A DNA stretch of 17,187 bases from Acidobacteriota bacterium (GTDB taxonomy: Bacteria; Acidobacteriota; Vicinamibacteria; Vicinamibacterales; UBA8438). The DNA lies in assembly GCA_005778315.1 (NCBI GenBank), contig SXOW01000003.1:1-17187 (forward strand). The letters are read 5' to 3'. The stretch's first letter is position 1. Each line of letters begins with the position of its first letter. This document shows, one piece after another, positions 6,511-13,393 of this stretch. The notes under the pieces are model-generated. The model saw nothing but the letters and a program-made list of their open reading frames with translations, did no database searches and was not told where the DNA came from. Made by a program: the position numbers and the translations under genes.

Positions 6511-7269
6511 CTAGCGGCGTCGAATGCCCCGCGTCCGCGTCCCGCTGGTAGGTTCGGCGGGGGTGGTGGTCCCGAATGCGCCGGTCTGGACGGCAGCGGC
6601 TTCTTCATTCGGGTCAGCACTGCGCATCGGCAATCCCGGTCGCTCAGCCGGTATCGTCCCGAATGCGGGGATAGCGTCCGGTTCCCCCGGCTCCGGCGCC
6701 GCACCATCCCCATCTGGGCCCCCATCTGGGCCCCCATCTTGGCCCTGCAATAGTTGTTGGAGCTGTTCCAGCTGTTCCTGTTGCGCCGCGGTAGCGGTGA
6801 ACGGTGTTCGCCCACGGGTGCCGCCTGCGGCTGGACTCACTTGGGGTGGCGCGACCGGCATCCGTCGTCCGGCGGACACCGCTGCCGGCTCGGGTGTTTT
6901 GGTCTCTACTAGTACGAGGATGCGGTCGAAACGCGAGCCGTCGGCGAAGGGCGCGATTCGTGGCGCGGCGAGGTAGCCCGCCGCGTCCCGCAACAGCGTG
7001 CGCAAGGCCAGATTCTCCGGCACGTCCACGAGTTCCAGGGTCACGAGCCGGTCCTCAAGCTCGTCGGCGTCGATGATGGACGTGTGCCCGACTCGGCCCC
7101 ACGCCTCAAGTATGGTTTTGATTGACACCTGCCGCGCCAGAATCGTGACGCGTCCGTCGTGAATCGAGAATTCCAGGTCGTCTGCAGCTGAGACCGGGGC
7201 TCCGCATGCCAAGGCGATACACAGGGTCGCAACACCGACCCAGACCTTCGCGAGGAACGGTGTCACCAT
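6511..7269 (-). CDS. secreted protein with STN/secretin-N-like segment, function unknown
   Basis: A 252-residue protein that I do not recognise as a named family. Residues 1-28 form a signal peptide with a hydrophobic core and an APVSA cleavage site. Residues about 30-105 (DLEFSIHDGRVTILARQVSI, then a segment with ILEAWGRVG and VTLELVDVPENLALRTLL) resemble the STN/secretin short N-terminal domain: a hydrophobic 'FSI..G..TILA' strand and 'VSIKTILE.W.RVG' helix followed by 'VTLELVDVPE..ALR.LL'. That fold occurs in secretins and TonB-dependent receptors, but no secretin barrel follows. The rest is low complexity: a Gln/Leu-rich stretch (QQEQLEQLQQLLQGQ), the repeat GGPDGGPDGD, and a Pro/Ala/Thr tail ending in basic residues. 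It is probably periplasmic or envelope-associated. It is last in a leftward unit after ychF-like and epimerase genes, with a 53-base spacer. A lipobox at C22 is conceivable but poor. Confidence 0.7.
   Translation of the reverse strand: MVTPFLAKVWVGVATLCIALACGAPVSAADDLEFSIHDGRVTILARQVSIKTILEAWGRVGHTSIIDADELEDRLVTLELVDVPENLALRTLLRDAAGYLAAPRIAPFADGSRFDRILVLVETKTPEPAAVSAGRRMPVAPPQVSPAAGGTRGRTPFTATAAQQEQLEQLQQLLQGQDGGPDGGPDGDGAAPEPGEPDAIPAFGTIPAERPGLPMRSADPNEEAAAVQTGAFGTTTPAEPTSGTRTRGIRRR
6711..6746. repeat. three tandem 12-base units inside the STN-like gene
   Basis: The unit CATCTGGGCCCC occurs at 6711-6722 and 6723-6734, followed by a diverged copy at 6735-6746 (CATCTTGGCCCT). Because 12 is a multiple of 3 the frame is kept. 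On the coding (reverse) strand it encodes the GGPD-type repeat in the low-complexity tail. Copy-number change would alter tail length without frameshift. Confidence 0.8.
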
Positions 7270-7322
7270 CCCTTGCAGTATAGCCTGACGGCCTCGTCAC
7301 GCGATCTGGCTGTACCCCATCG

Positions 7323-8300
7323 CTACCTGTACTCGGGCCGCTGGGCGCGGTGGTGCGCGATCACACGAGTGAGGATCTCGGGCAACTGGACGCGGGCCTC
7401 GTAGCCGACCAGAGTCTGGACCTTGGTGAGGTCCGGCACTCGTCTGGACATGTCTTCAAAGCCGCTCTCGTAGGCTTGGTCGTAGGGAATGGTGACGATC
7501 TCCGAGTCGCTCGCGGTCGCCTCCTTCACCATCGTCGCCAGTTCACGAATCGTCGTCTCCCGGTCATTGCCCAGATTGAACACCTCACCCACCGCCCGCG
7601 GTTCGCCAGCGAGCGCGATAATTCCGCGGGTGACGTCACCAACGAAGCCAAAGCTGCGAGACTGGGTTCCCGGTCCGAAAATCGTGATCGGTTCACCCGC
7701 GAGCGCCTGACGCACAAAATTTGGGATCACCATCCCGTATCGCCCGGTCTGTCCGGGCCCGACCGTGTTGAACAACCGCAGGATGATGACTGGAAGCTGG
7801 CGCTCCTTCCAGTAGGCGAGGGCCAGGAACTCGTCGATAGCCTTGCTGCAGGCATAGGCCCACCGATGCTGATGGGTGGCCCCCAGCACGAGGTCCGCGT
7901 CTTCGCGGAACGGTATCGCCGTGCTCTTGCCGTAGACCTCTGAGGTCGAGGCGATCACGACCAGCTTTCGTTTCTTCGCCGCGTGCTTGAGTACGACCTC
8001 GGTGCCGGCGACGTTGGTCTCGATCGTATGAACGGGCGCCTCAACAATCAGCTGAACGCCAACGGCGGCGGCAAGGTGGAAGACCACGTCCGACCGATCG
8101 ATGTGCTCCGACAGCAGAGGCTCGTTGGTGATCGTGTCGATCGCGTAGCCGAACCGCGGGTGGGCCTTGAGTGGCTCGATATTGTCGATGGAGCCGGTGG
8201 AAAGGTTGTCCAGCACGAACACGTCATGGCCAGCGTCGAGTAGTGCCCGGGCCAGGTGAGAGCCGATAAATCCGGCACCGCCGGTGATCAACGTCCTCAT
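7323..8300 (-). CDS. NAD-dependent nucleotide-sugar epimerase/dehydratase (extended SDR)
   Basis: A 325-residue extended short-chain dehydrogenase. The Rossmann motif TGGAGFIGSH is at residues 6-15, with acidic D31 after the second strand, favouring NAD over NADP. The catalytic set is S118-T119-S120 and Y149-x3-K153 (YACSK). HLAAAVGV at 75-82 and the substrate-side block LRLFNTVGPGQTGRYGMVIP are typical of UDP-glucose 4-epimerase and UDP-glucuronate decarboxylase relatives. Exact substrate is not determined. The start is the ATG at 8300, directly before RTLITGGAG, where homology begins. It lies 22 bases after the stop of the ychF-like gene, so an operon is likely. Family members supply activated sugars for cell-surface polysaccharides, which is the probable role here. 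Confidence 0.9.
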   Translation of the reverse strand: MRTLITGGAGFIGSHLARALLDAGHDVFVLDNLSTGSIDNIEPLKAHPRFGYAIDTITNEPLLSEHIDRSDVVFHLAAAVGVQLIVEAPVHTIETNVAGTEVVLKHAAKKRKLVVIASTSEVYGKSTAIPFREDADLVLGATHQHRWAYACSKAIDEFLALAYWKERQLPVIILRLFNTVGPGQTGRYGMVIPNFVRQALAGEPITIFGPGTQSRSFGFVGDVTRGIIALAGEPRAVGEVFNLGNDRETTIRELATMVKEATASDSEIVTIPYDQAYESGFEDMSRRVPDLTKVQTLVGYEARVQLPEILTRVIAHHRAQRPEYR

Positions 8301-8322
8301 GGGATGGCGTGTCAGCGGGCGT

Positions 8323-9405
8323 CTACGTCGCGAACCGGAAGTTGATGATGTCGCCGTCGCGCACTTCGTATTCCTTGCCTTCGAGTCGGACCTCGCCGTG
8401 TTCACGGCATGCCGGGTACGAACCGTCCCGGGCGGTCAGCGCGTCATACGAGACGACCTCGGCCCGTATGAACCCGCGGGCGATATCGCTGTGGATCTCC
8501 CCCGCAGCGTTTTGGGCTGACGTGGCTCGAGGGATGGACCACGCTCGGCATTCATCCTCGCCGACGGTGAAGAACGAGATGTACCCGAGCAGTCGGTAGC
8601 TCGCGCGGATGACCCGGGCGAGACCAGAGTCCACCAGGCCGAGGTCGTCCAGAAATGCCGCGCAGTCTTCGGGTGGCAATTGGGCGATCTCAAGCTCGAT
8701 CTTGGCGCACACGGGCACTGTCTCCGCCGCCGCTCCGGTCAGCGCGTCGGCTAGCCCAGCCCGTTCGATCGCCCCGGCGGGGTCCGCGACATCGGCTTCG
8801 TCAAGGTTGAGCACCACAAGCAACGGTTTCGCCGACAGGAAGCTGAATCCCCGGAGCCGTTTCGTGTCCTCCGGGTCGAGGGAGAGCGTGCGTAGCGGGT
8901 GGCCGTCCTCAAGCGTCGTCCGACACTGTTCGATGACCCTCGCTTCTTCGTCCAGCTCGCGACTTTTACCCTTCTTCTGATCCTGCCGGATTCGTTCCAG
9001 TCGCCGCTCCGCGACGCCCAGGTCGGCCAGGATCAGCTCGTCCTCCATTTGGCGCACGTCACGGGATGGGTCGATGGTTCCAGCCACATGCGGGACGCGG
9101 TCGTCGTTGAACATGCGCAGGACGTGGAGGAGTGCGTCGGCATCGCGAAAACTGGTCACGTCGAGCAGCGCCCTCGCCCCGCCCTGGCCGGCCAATTCGG
9201 TGAGCTCGACCGTCGCCGGCACGTGTCGTTTGGGCTTGAACAGGGCCGTGAGCCGATCGAGCCGCGGATCAGGCACTCGCGCCACCCCGACCTGGGACTC
9301 GGCTCGACCCCCCGTCTCAACGCCGCCGTCGCCGGATTGGCTCAGCAGGCGGAGCAGCGTGGTTTTTCCCGTTGATGGCAGACCGATCAGTCCTGCTCGA
9401 AGCAT
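8323..9405 (-). CDS. YchF/OLA1-like P-loop NTPase, divergent
   Basis: A 360-residue Obg-related NTPase of the YchF family with a C-terminal TGS domain. G1 is GLPSTGKTT (residues 8-16), compared with the usual GLPNVGKST. VGVARVPDPRLDRLTALFKP and the block DRVPHVAGTIDPSRDV match the family. The base-specificity loop is NLDE, the NxxE form that gives ATP preference in YchF. A helical coiled segment (about 135-190, with LERIRQDQKKGK) and the TGS domain (about 275-357, with AAGEIHSDIARGFIRAEVV and GDIINFRF) follow. The G3/switch II region is unusual: ELAGQGG replaces the family DIAGLVKGA block, and the Gly-rich GASKGEGLGN loop is missing. Canonical YchF interacts with ribosomes and affects stress responses; this copy may be a specialised paralogue. 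It is divergent from mraZ with a 192-base spacer. Confidence 0.88.
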   Translation of the reverse strand: MLRAGLIGLPSTGKTTLLRLLSQSGDGGVETGGRAESQVGVARVPDPRLDRLTALFKPKRHVPATVELTELAGQGGARALLDVTSFRDADALLHVLRMFNDDRVPHVAGTIDPSRDVRQMEDELILADLGVAERRLERIRQDQKKGKSRELDEEARVIEQCRTTLEDGHPLRTLSLDPEDTKRLRGFSFLSAKPLLVVLNLDEADVADPAGAIERAGLADALTGAAAETVPVCAKIELEIAQLPPEDCAAFLDDLGLVDSGLARVIRASYRLLGYISFFTVGEDECRAWSIPRATSAQNAAGEIHSDIARGFIRAEVVSYDALTARDGSYPACREHGEVRLEGKEYEVRDGDIINFRFAT

Positions 9406-9494
9406 CGTGTGCGGTTCGCGGCGGTGTAGGGAGACGTCCGTGATGCGCTCACGGCTCGGGCAATGGCGCGCGGTAGTGTGTAAACGAAGCGAAA

Positions 9495-9523
9495 ATTAGA
9501 CGTAAGCCGTTGATTTACCGCAA
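9495..9523 (-). promoter_or_regulatory. promoter candidate for the leftward ychF-like unit
   Basis: On the reverse strand TTGCGG (9518-9523) and TCTAAT (9495-9500) are 17 bases apart. The -10 matches at 5 of 6 positions; the -35 is weak. It sits in a relatively AT-rich island and is immediately back-to-back with the dcw promoter. The leader to ATG 9405 would be about 80 bases. Confidence 0.4.
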
Positions 9524-9531
9524 TTTGGATA

Positions 9532-9560
9532 TTGACACCCGACCGACGGCCTCCTAACAT
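9532..9560 (+). promoter_or_regulatory. strong sigma-70-type promoter of the dcw cluster
   Basis: TTGACA (perfect -35) at 9532-9537 and TAACAT at 9555-9560 with an exact 17-base spacer. The predicted start is near 9567, giving a leader of about 30 bases before mraZ. Position upstream of mraZ matches the main promoter of dcw clusters in other bacteria. Confidence 0.75.
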
Positions 9561-9565
9561 GCGAG

Positions 9566-9590
9566 TGGACTGAATTGGACCGAGGTGGAG
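9566..9590 (+). promoter_or_regulatory. probable MraZ operator: three TGGA(C/G) repeats, 10-base period
   Basis: TGGAC at 9566-9570, TGGAC at 9576-9580 and TGGAG at 9586-9590, each separated by 5 bases. In Escherichia coli MraZ binds TGGGN repeats with the same 5-base spacers upstream of its own gene. Here the fourth base is A. The array begins at the predicted transcription start, and its last repeat is part of the mraZ Shine-Dalgarno sequence, so bound MraZ would block the promoter region. Binding itself is inferred. Confidence 0.65.
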
Positions 9591-9597
9591 TAAATAG

Positions 9598-10038
9598 GTG
9601 CTGCGGGGAAATTTTTCGGCCAAGATCGACGAGAAGGGGCGACTGAAGATCCCAACGCTGTTTCGCGCCACCATCGAAGATCGATACGGCACCCAACTCT
9701 TTATTACGAGTTTGAGCGGTGAACTCGTACGGATCTATCCCCTCCAGGTGTGGGCGGCCATCGAGGAAAAGGTCGCCAAGGTGCCCACTACGCTCCCCGC
9801 CAGGGGCAGATTCCTGGACCGGGTCAACTACTTCGGTCAGCCCGGTGAATTCGACAAACAAGGTCGCGTCTCGATTCACGCACGGCTGCGCGAGTCGGCC
9901 GCCATGGCCGGCGAGGTGGATGTATTCGGTCAATACGACTACCTCGATGTCTGGAACCATGAGCGCTTCGTCAGCCGACTAGACGGAGACCCGTTCACCG
10001 ACACGGACGCTCGCGCGCTCTCGGAGTTCGGAATCTGA
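9598..10038 (+). CDS. mraZ: transcriptional regulator MraZ
   Basis: A 146-residue DNA-binding protein, normally a ring-forming repressor of its own dcw operon. It has two SpoVT/AbrB-like halves, each with the DxxGR signature: DEKGRLKIP (D11-R15) and DKQGRVSIH (D86-R90). Length matches the family (about 140-155). Start is GTG 9598, preceded by GAGGTGGAG with 7 bases spacing; the protein begins LRGNFSAKIDEKGR as expected. It is the first gene of the cluster, directly below the operator-like repeats, and is followed by rsmH after 5 bases. Confidence 0.95.
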   Translation: MLRGNFSAKIDEKGRLKIPTLFRATIEDRYGTQLFITSLSGELVRIYPLQVWAAIEEKVAKVPTTLPARGRFLDRVNYFGQPGEFDKQGRVSIHARLRESAAMAGEVDVFGQYDYLDVWNHERFVSRLDGDPFTDTDARALSEFGI

Positions 10039-10043
10039 CCGCC

Positions 10044-10931
10044 ATGATTCTACACGAGCCGGTGCTGCCGGCGGAGACGATCGAGCAGTTGGCGCCGGCC
10101 GGGCGCCCGCTTGTCATCGATTGCACGGTAGGCACCGGCGGGCATACCGAAGCGCTGTGTCAAGCGGGCGCAATACGGGTGCTGGGCCTCGATCGCGACC
10201 CGGAGGTCCTCGAACTGGCGCGACAGCGGCTGGCTCCGTGGCACGACCGGATTGAACTGGTGCACGCCGACTACCGCGAGTTCGAGCGGGTGCTGGACGA
10301 CCGCGGGATCGACCGCGTTGACGGGGCGCTGGCCGACCTGGGCCACTCCACCGTCCAGCTCGAGACCGAAGGACGTGGCTTCAGTTTTCGTCTCGAGGCG
10401 CCGCTGGACATGCGGATGGATCGTAGCCGGGGACCCACGCTGGCAGAGTTGCTGAACACGGTCACGGCGGAGACGTTGGCCGACGTGATCTACGAATACG
10501 GAGAGGAGCGGCATTCGCGGCGCATCGCCCGAGGCATCTTGTGGGCCAGGGATGCCGGGGAGCTGACGACCACCACCGAGTTGGCGAGCGTGGTGCGCCG
10601 GTCGATGCGGTATCGGGGACGCACGCGAATCGATCCGGCGACCCGCACCTTCCAGGCGTTGCGGATCTGGGTCAATCGAGAGCTGGACGGCCTCGACGTG
10701 TTCCTGCGATCGATGGCCAGCCGTCTGGTCGCCGGTGCCCGCATGGTGATCATCAGCTTTCACTCCTTGGAGGACCGGATCGTGAAGCACACCCTCCGCG
10801 AGCTCGAGCAGAGCGGCGAGATCGCCCTGCGGGTCCTCACCCGGAGACCGCTCAGGCCAGGGGCGGACGAAATCTCGCGTAACCCCCGCGCCAGGTCTGC
10901 CCGGCTGCGTGCAGCTGAGAGGTTGGCATGA
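10044..10931 (+). CDS. rsmH: 16S rRNA m4C1402 N4-methyltransferase RsmH
   Basis: A 295-residue SAM-dependent enzyme (MraW) that N4-methylates C1402 of 16S rRNA in the ribosomal P site. Signatures seen: HEPVL (residues 4-8), the SAM-binding DCTVGTGGHTEAL (26-38), GLDRDPEVL, ADLGHSTVQLE followed by RGFSF, and the late block MVIISFHSLEDRIVKH. The family usually has DLGVSS; here it is DLGHST, a modest change. Length is close to the usual 300-315. It sits between mraZ and ftsL as in most dcw clusters and overlaps ftsL by 4 bases (ATGA). Confidence 0.95.
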   Translation: MILHEPVLPAETIEQLAPAGRPLVIDCTVGTGGHTEALCQAGAIRVLGLDRDPEVLELARQRLAPWHDRIELVHADYREFERVLDDRGIDRVDGALADLGHSTVQLETEGRGFSFRLEAPLDMRMDRSRGPTLAELLNTVTAETLADVIYEYGEERHSRRIARGILWARDAGELTTTTELASVVRRSMRYRGRTRIDPATRTFQALRIWVNRELDGLDVFLRSMASRLVAGARMVIISFHSLEDRIVKHTLRELEQSGEIALRVLTRRPLRPGADEISRNPRARSARLRAAERLA

Positions 10932-11350
10932 GCAAGCGCCATGTCGAGTACGACATCAAACGCGACATCCCGAACACTCCGATTGTGCGGGAGGTGGACA
11001 AGACTCGCCGGCGGCAACTGTGGCGGTCGCTCGGAATCGGCGTCTGTCTGGTCGTGGTGTTGTTGTTCTCCGCGTGGCAGCACTTCGAGCTCCTTCGGCA
11101 CGGATACGAACTCGAACAGATGGAGAAGGAGCGCGCCGACGCGCTCGAAACCAACAGGCACCTGCTCCTGGATATCGAGACGCTGCGGTCACCCCGACGT
11201 ATCGAACAGATCGCCCTGGGCGAGCTGGACCTGGTGGCGCCCACCGCGGCGGATTCGCATGTGATCGAACGCATCGCGCCGACCCAGCCGCCCGATCGGT
11301 CTGTCCTGGCGTCGCGCGAAGCGTCGGCAACCGTCGCTGCCCGTCCGTAA
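10928..11350 (+). CDS. ftsL: cell division protein FtsL-like
   Basis: A 140-residue bitopic membrane protein. There is a cytoplasmic basic N-terminus (about 1-33), one transmembrane helix (about 34-50, LGIGVCLVVVLLFSAW), then a periplasmic coiled-coil (about 51-100) with LEQMEKERADALETNRHLLL and IETLRSPRRIEQIALGELDL. The motif 'R.P.RIE.IA...L.L' is typical of FtsL/DivIC proteins, which join FtsB and FtsQ to activate septal FtsI/FtsW. The C-terminal 35 residues are Pro/Ala/Ser rich and look disordered. Primary sequence conservation in FtsL is low, so identification rests on topology and on its place between rsmH and ftsI. GAGAGG about 5 bases before the ATG gives a good ribosome site. Confidence 0.88.
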   Translation: MSKRHVEYDIKRDIPNTPIVREVDKTRRRQLWRSLGIGVCLVVVLLFSAWQHFELLRHGYELEQMEKERADALETNRHLLLDIETLRSPRRIEQIALGELDLVAPTAADSHVIERIAPTQPPDRSVLASREASATVAARP

Positions 11351-13393
11351 GTGCTCGAGACGACTATGGCGCCACCCTCTACTTCCCCTGATCGCTGGCG
11401 TGCGGTGCTCCGACGGAGAGTGCTTGTTACCGCGAGCTTGATGCTGGTCTGGGGCCTCGGTATCGAGGCGCGGCTGCTGCACTTGCAGGTCTATCGCTAC
11501 GATGACCTGGTTGATCGCGCGGCGCGACAACAATCTCGGTCGCTCGAGACCCATCCCAAGCGCGGAGAAATTCTCGACCGCGAGGGTCGGATCCTCGCCT
11601 ACAGCGTGGATGCCGACACGGTCATGTCGGTGCCGATGGAGGTCACCGATCCGGTTGCCACCGCGCGGCAGTTGTGCGAGGTCCTCGAGTGCAACGCCTC
11701 ACAACGCGACCGGATCCAGACGCGGCTGGGCGAAGACCGGCTGTTCGCCTACATCCAGCGTCGCGTGTCGGTCGACGCCGCACGCCGGATTCGCGAGCTA
11801 GACCTCGAGGGCATCGGGCTGATCAAGGAAAGTCGCCGCTTCTACCCAAACAAGGAGCTGGCGGCGCATCTGCTCGGCTATGTCGGAACGGACAACCATG
11901 GTCTGAACGGTCTGGAATCCGCCTACGACGAGCAGGTGCGCGGACGACCGGGCCGAGTGCTCGTCCAGACGGACGCCCACAATCGCGCCTTCAGCCGCGT
12001 CGAGAGTCCACCCACCGCCGGGGTGTCGCTGGAGCTCACGATCGACAAATTCATCCAGCACATCGCCGAGCGCGAACTTCGCGCCACCGTGCGTGAGCAC
12101 AATGCGGCCGGTGGCAGTGTCATCGTGATGGACCCGTTTACGGGCGAGATTCTGGCCCTTGCGAACGAGCCGACCTTCAACCCGAACGCGTTTTCTGCAT
12201 CGACATCCGAGTCGCGACGGAACCGGGCGACCCAGGACGTATACGAGCCAGGCTCCACCTTCAAGATCGTGACAGCGTCCGCCGCGCTCGAAGAGCGGGT
12301 GTTCGAGCCAGGGCAGATGATCGATGTCAGCCCTGGCGTGATCCGCTTCGGGTCGCATCGGATCGAGGACACCCGCAACTACGGCGAGCTCTCCTTTGCC
12401 GACGTCATCGTCAAGTCCAGCAATGTCGGAGCCAGCAAGATTGGCGTCGCGCTCGGACCCGAGCGTCTGGGGCGATACGTCACGCGCTTCGGATTTGGGC
12501 AGACCGCGTCCCGTGATTTCGCGGGCCAAAGCCGGGGGATCGTGCACCCGTGGGCGCAGCTGCGTGACAGTGCGCTGGCTTCCGTCTCGATCGGCTACAA
12601 CATTTCGGTCACGCCGTTGCAGATGGCCGCTGCGATGAGCGCAGTCGCCAATGGCGGTCAACTCATCGAACCCCGGCTGGTTCGCGCCCAGGTCAGCGGC
12701 GACCAACGTCTGGAGGTGGCACCGCACGTCATTCGGCGCGTCATTTCCACCGAGACGGCGTCGACCCTCACACGCATGCTCGAGGACGTCGTCTCGCACG
12801 GGACCGCGCGGGGAGCGCAGATCGAGGGTTACACGGCGGCGGGCAAGACCGGGACGGCAGAGAAGATCATCAACGGCGCGTATGCCCCAAAGGGCCATAA
12901 CGTCGCATCATTTGCCGGCTTCGCACCGTCCACGCGGCCCGCGCTGACGGTCCTGGTGGTGATCGACGACGTCGCGCAGTTTGGTGGAGCCGTGGCGGCT
13001 CCCACGTTCCAGCGTATCGCCGAGGCGTCCCTTCGGCACCTGGGCGTGCCGCCCAACGTCGGTGCCCTGTCGCCGATCGTCATGGCTTCGGACCAGACTG
13101 CGGACCAGAATCACGACGCGGGTGCTCGGGTCCGCCCCGTGTCCACCCGCGCGCTCGCCCCTGCGACCCCATCGCGGGGGGCCACGGTCACCGGTCTCAT
13201 GCCCGACCTGCTGGGGTTGAGCGAGCGGTCGGCGCTGGGCGTCGTGACACAAATCGGACTGACAACCAGGACCTCCGGTCGGGGCTTCGTCAGCAAACAA
13301 ACGCCTGAGCCCGGAGCGCCCGTGTCTCCCGGGCAGCAGGTCACGCTCCAGTTGGATCGCACGCCCACTCTGGCCACCAGGGTGGTGCGATGA
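11351..13393 (+). CDS. ftsI: septal peptidoglycan transpeptidase FtsI (PBP3) with PASTA domain
   Basis: A 680-residue class B penicillin-binding protein that cross-links septal peptidoglycan. One N-terminal transmembrane helix is at about 24-40. The dimerisation/pedestal domain follows (HPKRGEILDREGRILA and GLNGLESAYDEQVRG). The transpeptidase domain contains the three active-site motifs: EPGSTFK with S302 acylated and K305, the S356-S357-N358 triad, and K499-T500-G501. A C-terminal PASTA domain (about 615-668, beginning GLMPDLLGLSERSAL) is absent from Escherichia coli FtsI but found in Gram-positive and some other division PBPs. A Ser/Thr/Pro/Ala linker separates it from the enzyme. The GTG at 11351 directly abuts the ftsL stop; ATG 11366 (five codons later, GAGA upstream) is an equally good start. 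It overlaps murE by 4 bases. Confidence 0.95.
   Translation: MLETTMAPPSTSPDRWRAVLRRRVLVTASLMLVWGLGIEARLLHLQVYRYDDLVDRAARQQSRSLETHPKRGEILDREGRILAYSVDADTVMSVPMEVTDPVATARQLCEVLECNASQRDRIQTRLGEDRLFAYIQRRVSVDAARRIRELDLEGIGLIKESRRFYPNKELAAHLLGYVGTDNHGLNGLESAYDEQVRGRPGRVLVQTDAHNRAFSRVESPPTAGVSLELTIDKFIQHIAERELRATVREHNAAGGSVIVMDPFTGEILALANEPTFNPNAFSASTSESRRNRATQDVYEPGSTFKIVTASAALEERVFEPGQMIDVSPGVIRFGSHRIEDTRNYGELSFADVIVKSSNVGASKIGVALGPERLGRYVTRFGFGQTASRDFAGQSRGIVHPWAQLRDSALASVSIGYNISVTPLQMAAAMSAVANGGQLIEPRLVRAQVSGDQRLEVAPHVIRRVISTETASTLTRMLEDVVSHGTARGAQIEGYTAAGKTGTAEKIINGAYAPKGHNVASFAGFAPSTRPALTVLVVIDDVAQFGGAVAAPTFQRIAEASLRHLGVPPNVGALSPIVMASDQTADQNHDAGARVRPVSTRALAPATPSRGATVTGLMPDLLGLSERSALGVVTQIGLTTRTSGRGFVSKQTPEPGAPVSPGQQVTLQLDRTPTLATRVVR

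Noticed and set aside
5859..6815. 318-codon leftward open frame across the Ogt fusion and STN-like gene
   Set aside because: It is antisense to the intact alkyltransferase and straddles two real genes; composition is Arg/Pro-rich, as in shadow frames.
7320..7334. Annotating the epimerase with the longer start at 8405
   Set aside because: The longer frame overlaps the ychF-like coding end and adds an Arg/Ser-rich, non-homologous N-terminus before the Rossmann motif.
11798..12898. 366-codon leftward open frame inside ftsI
   Set aside because: Antisense to a fully motif-complete transpeptidase; no independent signature.
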